Shown piece by piece: positions 21,408-22,639 of a stretch of DNA of 22,639 bases (positions are counted from its first letter, which is position 1; every line of letters begins with the position of its first letter). This DNA is from Candidatus Pacearchaeota archaeon. Lineage in GTDB: Archaea > Nanobdellota > Nanobdellia > Pacearchaeales > GW2011-AR1. The stretch is from positions 1-22,639 of the forward strand of contig NZDC01000001.1 of NCBI GenBank assembly GCA_002689985.1, given 5' to 3'. Made by a program: the position numbers and the translations under genes. The notes beneath the pieces were generated by a model, which did no database searches, was not told where the DNA came from, and saw only the letters and a program-made list of their open reading frames with translations.

Positions 21408-22639
21408 ATTTATTTTTTAATTTAAAATTTGAATGAATATGTAATCCTTGTAATTCTTCTAGTAATAATTTAAATGCATATGAAACCTCAATAGGTTCTG
21501 TGTCTTCACTATTACACTCAGGACATACAATTTTACCTCTTATATTATCATCTATTGCTATTGCTCCGCATTTTGAACAGATATTTAACTCAACTTTATC
21601 AGAACTATATCTTTCTTTTAATAATAATGATGCTCCATGTGCAACTAATGCTTGTTGTTCCATTTCACCTAATCTTAATGCTCCTCCACGTGATCTTCCT
21701 TCTACAGGTTGTCTTGTAAGCAAAGTAATTTTTCCAGATGCTCTTCCATGAATAAGACCTTTTACCATTCTTTTTAATTTTAGATAATAAAGATTTCCAA
21801 TGAATATTTTTGATACCATCTTCTTTCCAGTAACTCCATTATACATTGTTTCTTTTCCATCAAATCTGAATCCCATATCTTTTAGTTGTCCTTCTAATTC
21901 TTTTTTAGTTTCTCCAGAAAATGAAGTTCCATCAATTACTTCTCCTCTTACACATCCTACTTTTCCTGCAAGTAATTCAAGTAAATATCCAACAGTCATA
22001 CGACTTGGCAATCCGTGTGGATTGAAAATTATATCTGGTTTAATTCCACGTGCTGTAAAAGGAACATCTTCTTCAGGAATAATTGCACCAATTATTCCTT
22101 TTTGACCATGAGCTGTTGCATATTTATCTCCTAATTCTGGAATTCTTTGATCTCTTGTTCTAATTTGAATAATTTTATTTCCTTCACTATCTTTTGTAAT
22201 AAAAATCGCATCAACAATACCTTTTTCTTCTTGTCTCATTGTTACACTAGATTCTTTTTTTGTTCTAACTGATATTTCTCTTGCTTCTGATAAAAATTTT
22301 GGAGGAGACATTTTTCCTATAAGAACTTCTCCTTCACTAATTTCTGCTTCAGGATAAACAATTCCATCTTCTTCTAAAAATCTATAACTTGATTCCATTT
22401 TATATCCAGATGTATCTTTTTCAGGAATTGCAATTTTATCTTTTAATCCACCAGAATAATTCATTTCAATAGATGAATATGGTCTAAAAAAGTAACTTCT
22501 ACCAACACCTCTTTCTAGACTTCCTTTATTAAATACTAAAGCATCTTCCATATTATATCCTTCATGAGTCATAATTGCAACTATTAAATTTTGTCCAGCA
22601 GGATAAGTGTTTAATGTATCATAAACAAAACTTCTTACA
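21400..22639 (-). CDS. rpoB: RNA polymerase second-largest subunit, C-terminal part
   Basis: The frame is open to the right edge, so the gene is cut off; about 412 C-terminal residues are present, starting before the first internal ATG with TYPAGQNLIVAIMTHEGYNMEDA. Landmarks of the hybrid-binding and clamp-contact regions follow: GDKYATAHGQKG, DIIFNPHGLPSRMTVG, GRASGKITLLTRQPVEGRS, GGALRLGEMEQQALVAHGA, and a C-terminal zinc site CSKCG...CPEC. It ends in LLLEELQGLHI. Whether subunit B is one chain or split into B'' and B' as in some methanogens cannot be seen. Its stop overlaps the next small gene. Confidence 0.95.
   Translation of the reverse strand, partial: VRSFVYDTLNTYPAGQNLIVAIMTHEGYNMEDALVFNKGSLERGVGRSYFFRPYSSIEMNYSGGLKDKIAIPEKDTSGYKMESSYRFLEEDGIVYPEAEISEGEVLIGKMSPPKFLSEAREISVRTKKESSVTMRQEEKGIVDAIFITKDSEGNKIIQIRTRDQRIPELGDKYATAHGQKGIIGAIIPEEDVPFTARGIKPDIIFNPHGLPSRMTVGYLLELLAGKVGCVRGEVIDGTSFSGETKKELEGQLKDMGFRFDGKETMYNGVTGKKMVSKIFIGNLYYLKLKRMVKGLIHGRASGKITLLTRQPVEGRSRGGALRLGEMEQQALVAHGASLLLKERYSSDKVELNICSKCGAIAIDDNIRGKIVCPECNSEDTEPIEVSYAFKLLLEELQGLHIHSNFKLKNKYE

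Noticed and set aside
21500..22105. Plus-strand frames opposite rpoB and rpoA, including one at 20538-20783
   Set aside because: Fully contained in conserved polymerase genes and without family resemblance.
1..22639. CRISPR arrays, insertion sequences, integrase or toxin-antitoxin pairs
   Set aside because: No spaced identical repeats, transposase or recombinase motifs, or typical toxin-antitoxin gene pair were seen.

Overview
This is a strongly AT-rich stretch of an archaeal chromosome. The archaeal signs are a type-2 D-aminoacyl-tRNA deacylase (DtdA), diphthine synthase, a TrmB-family regulator, archaeal RNA polymerase subunits, an archaeal NusA-like KH protein, an initiator tRNA starting with an A1-U72 pair and lacking an encoded CCA, and TATA boxes about 25 nt upstream of start codons. 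Low GC, short proteins, many tiny unassigned genes and divergent enzymes suggest a small-genome DPANN lineage (Woesearchaeota/Pacearchaeota-like). That placement is an inference; no phylogeny was run.

Layout: 1-408 holds the tail of an upstream gene, a T-rich terminator and a small unassigned gene. 397-3964 (minus) carries an SMC-type ATPase and RNase HII. 4017-4219 (plus) has initiator tRNA-Met and tRNA-Ser(GCU), followed by a broken membrane-protein gene (4261-4712). 4715-7149 (minus) has dtdA and a coupled pyrimidine pair (OMP decarboxylase and orotate phosphoribosyltransferase-like). 7226-12636 (plus) has a small membrane protein, dphB, a DUF2238/YjdF membrane protein, ileS and a TrmB-like regulator. 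12642-14871 (minus) has two small genes and argS. 14953-15177 (plus) is a small helical protein. 15178-22639 (minus) is a rearranged RNA polymerase/ribosomal cluster: rpoB (partial), a four-cysteine small gene, fused rpoA, nusA-like, a predicted secreted protein, uS12, uS7 and a small unassigned gene.

The main theme is information processing: transcription, translation fidelity (IleRS, ArgRS, DtdA, diphthamide on EF-2), initiator and serine tRNAs, and chromosome maintenance. Nearly every first gene of a transcription unit has a TATA-like box 24-28 nt before its ATG, which implies mostly leaderless mRNAs. One small membrane protein gene instead has a strong Shine-Dalgarno sequence.

The most notable items are: an SMC head pair whose coiled coil is closed by a Rad50-type CPLC zinc hook at its exact centre instead of an SMC hinge; a single-chain RNA polymerase A'/A'' with almost no spacer; a coupled four-cysteine microprotein between rpoB and rpoA; a secreted protein interrupting the nusA-rps12 neighbourhood; and a duplicated dphB 3' end flanking the DUF2238 gene. 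No CRISPR array, insertion sequence or rRNA was seen, and no gene-free stretch exceeds 300 bases once the pseudogene is counted.
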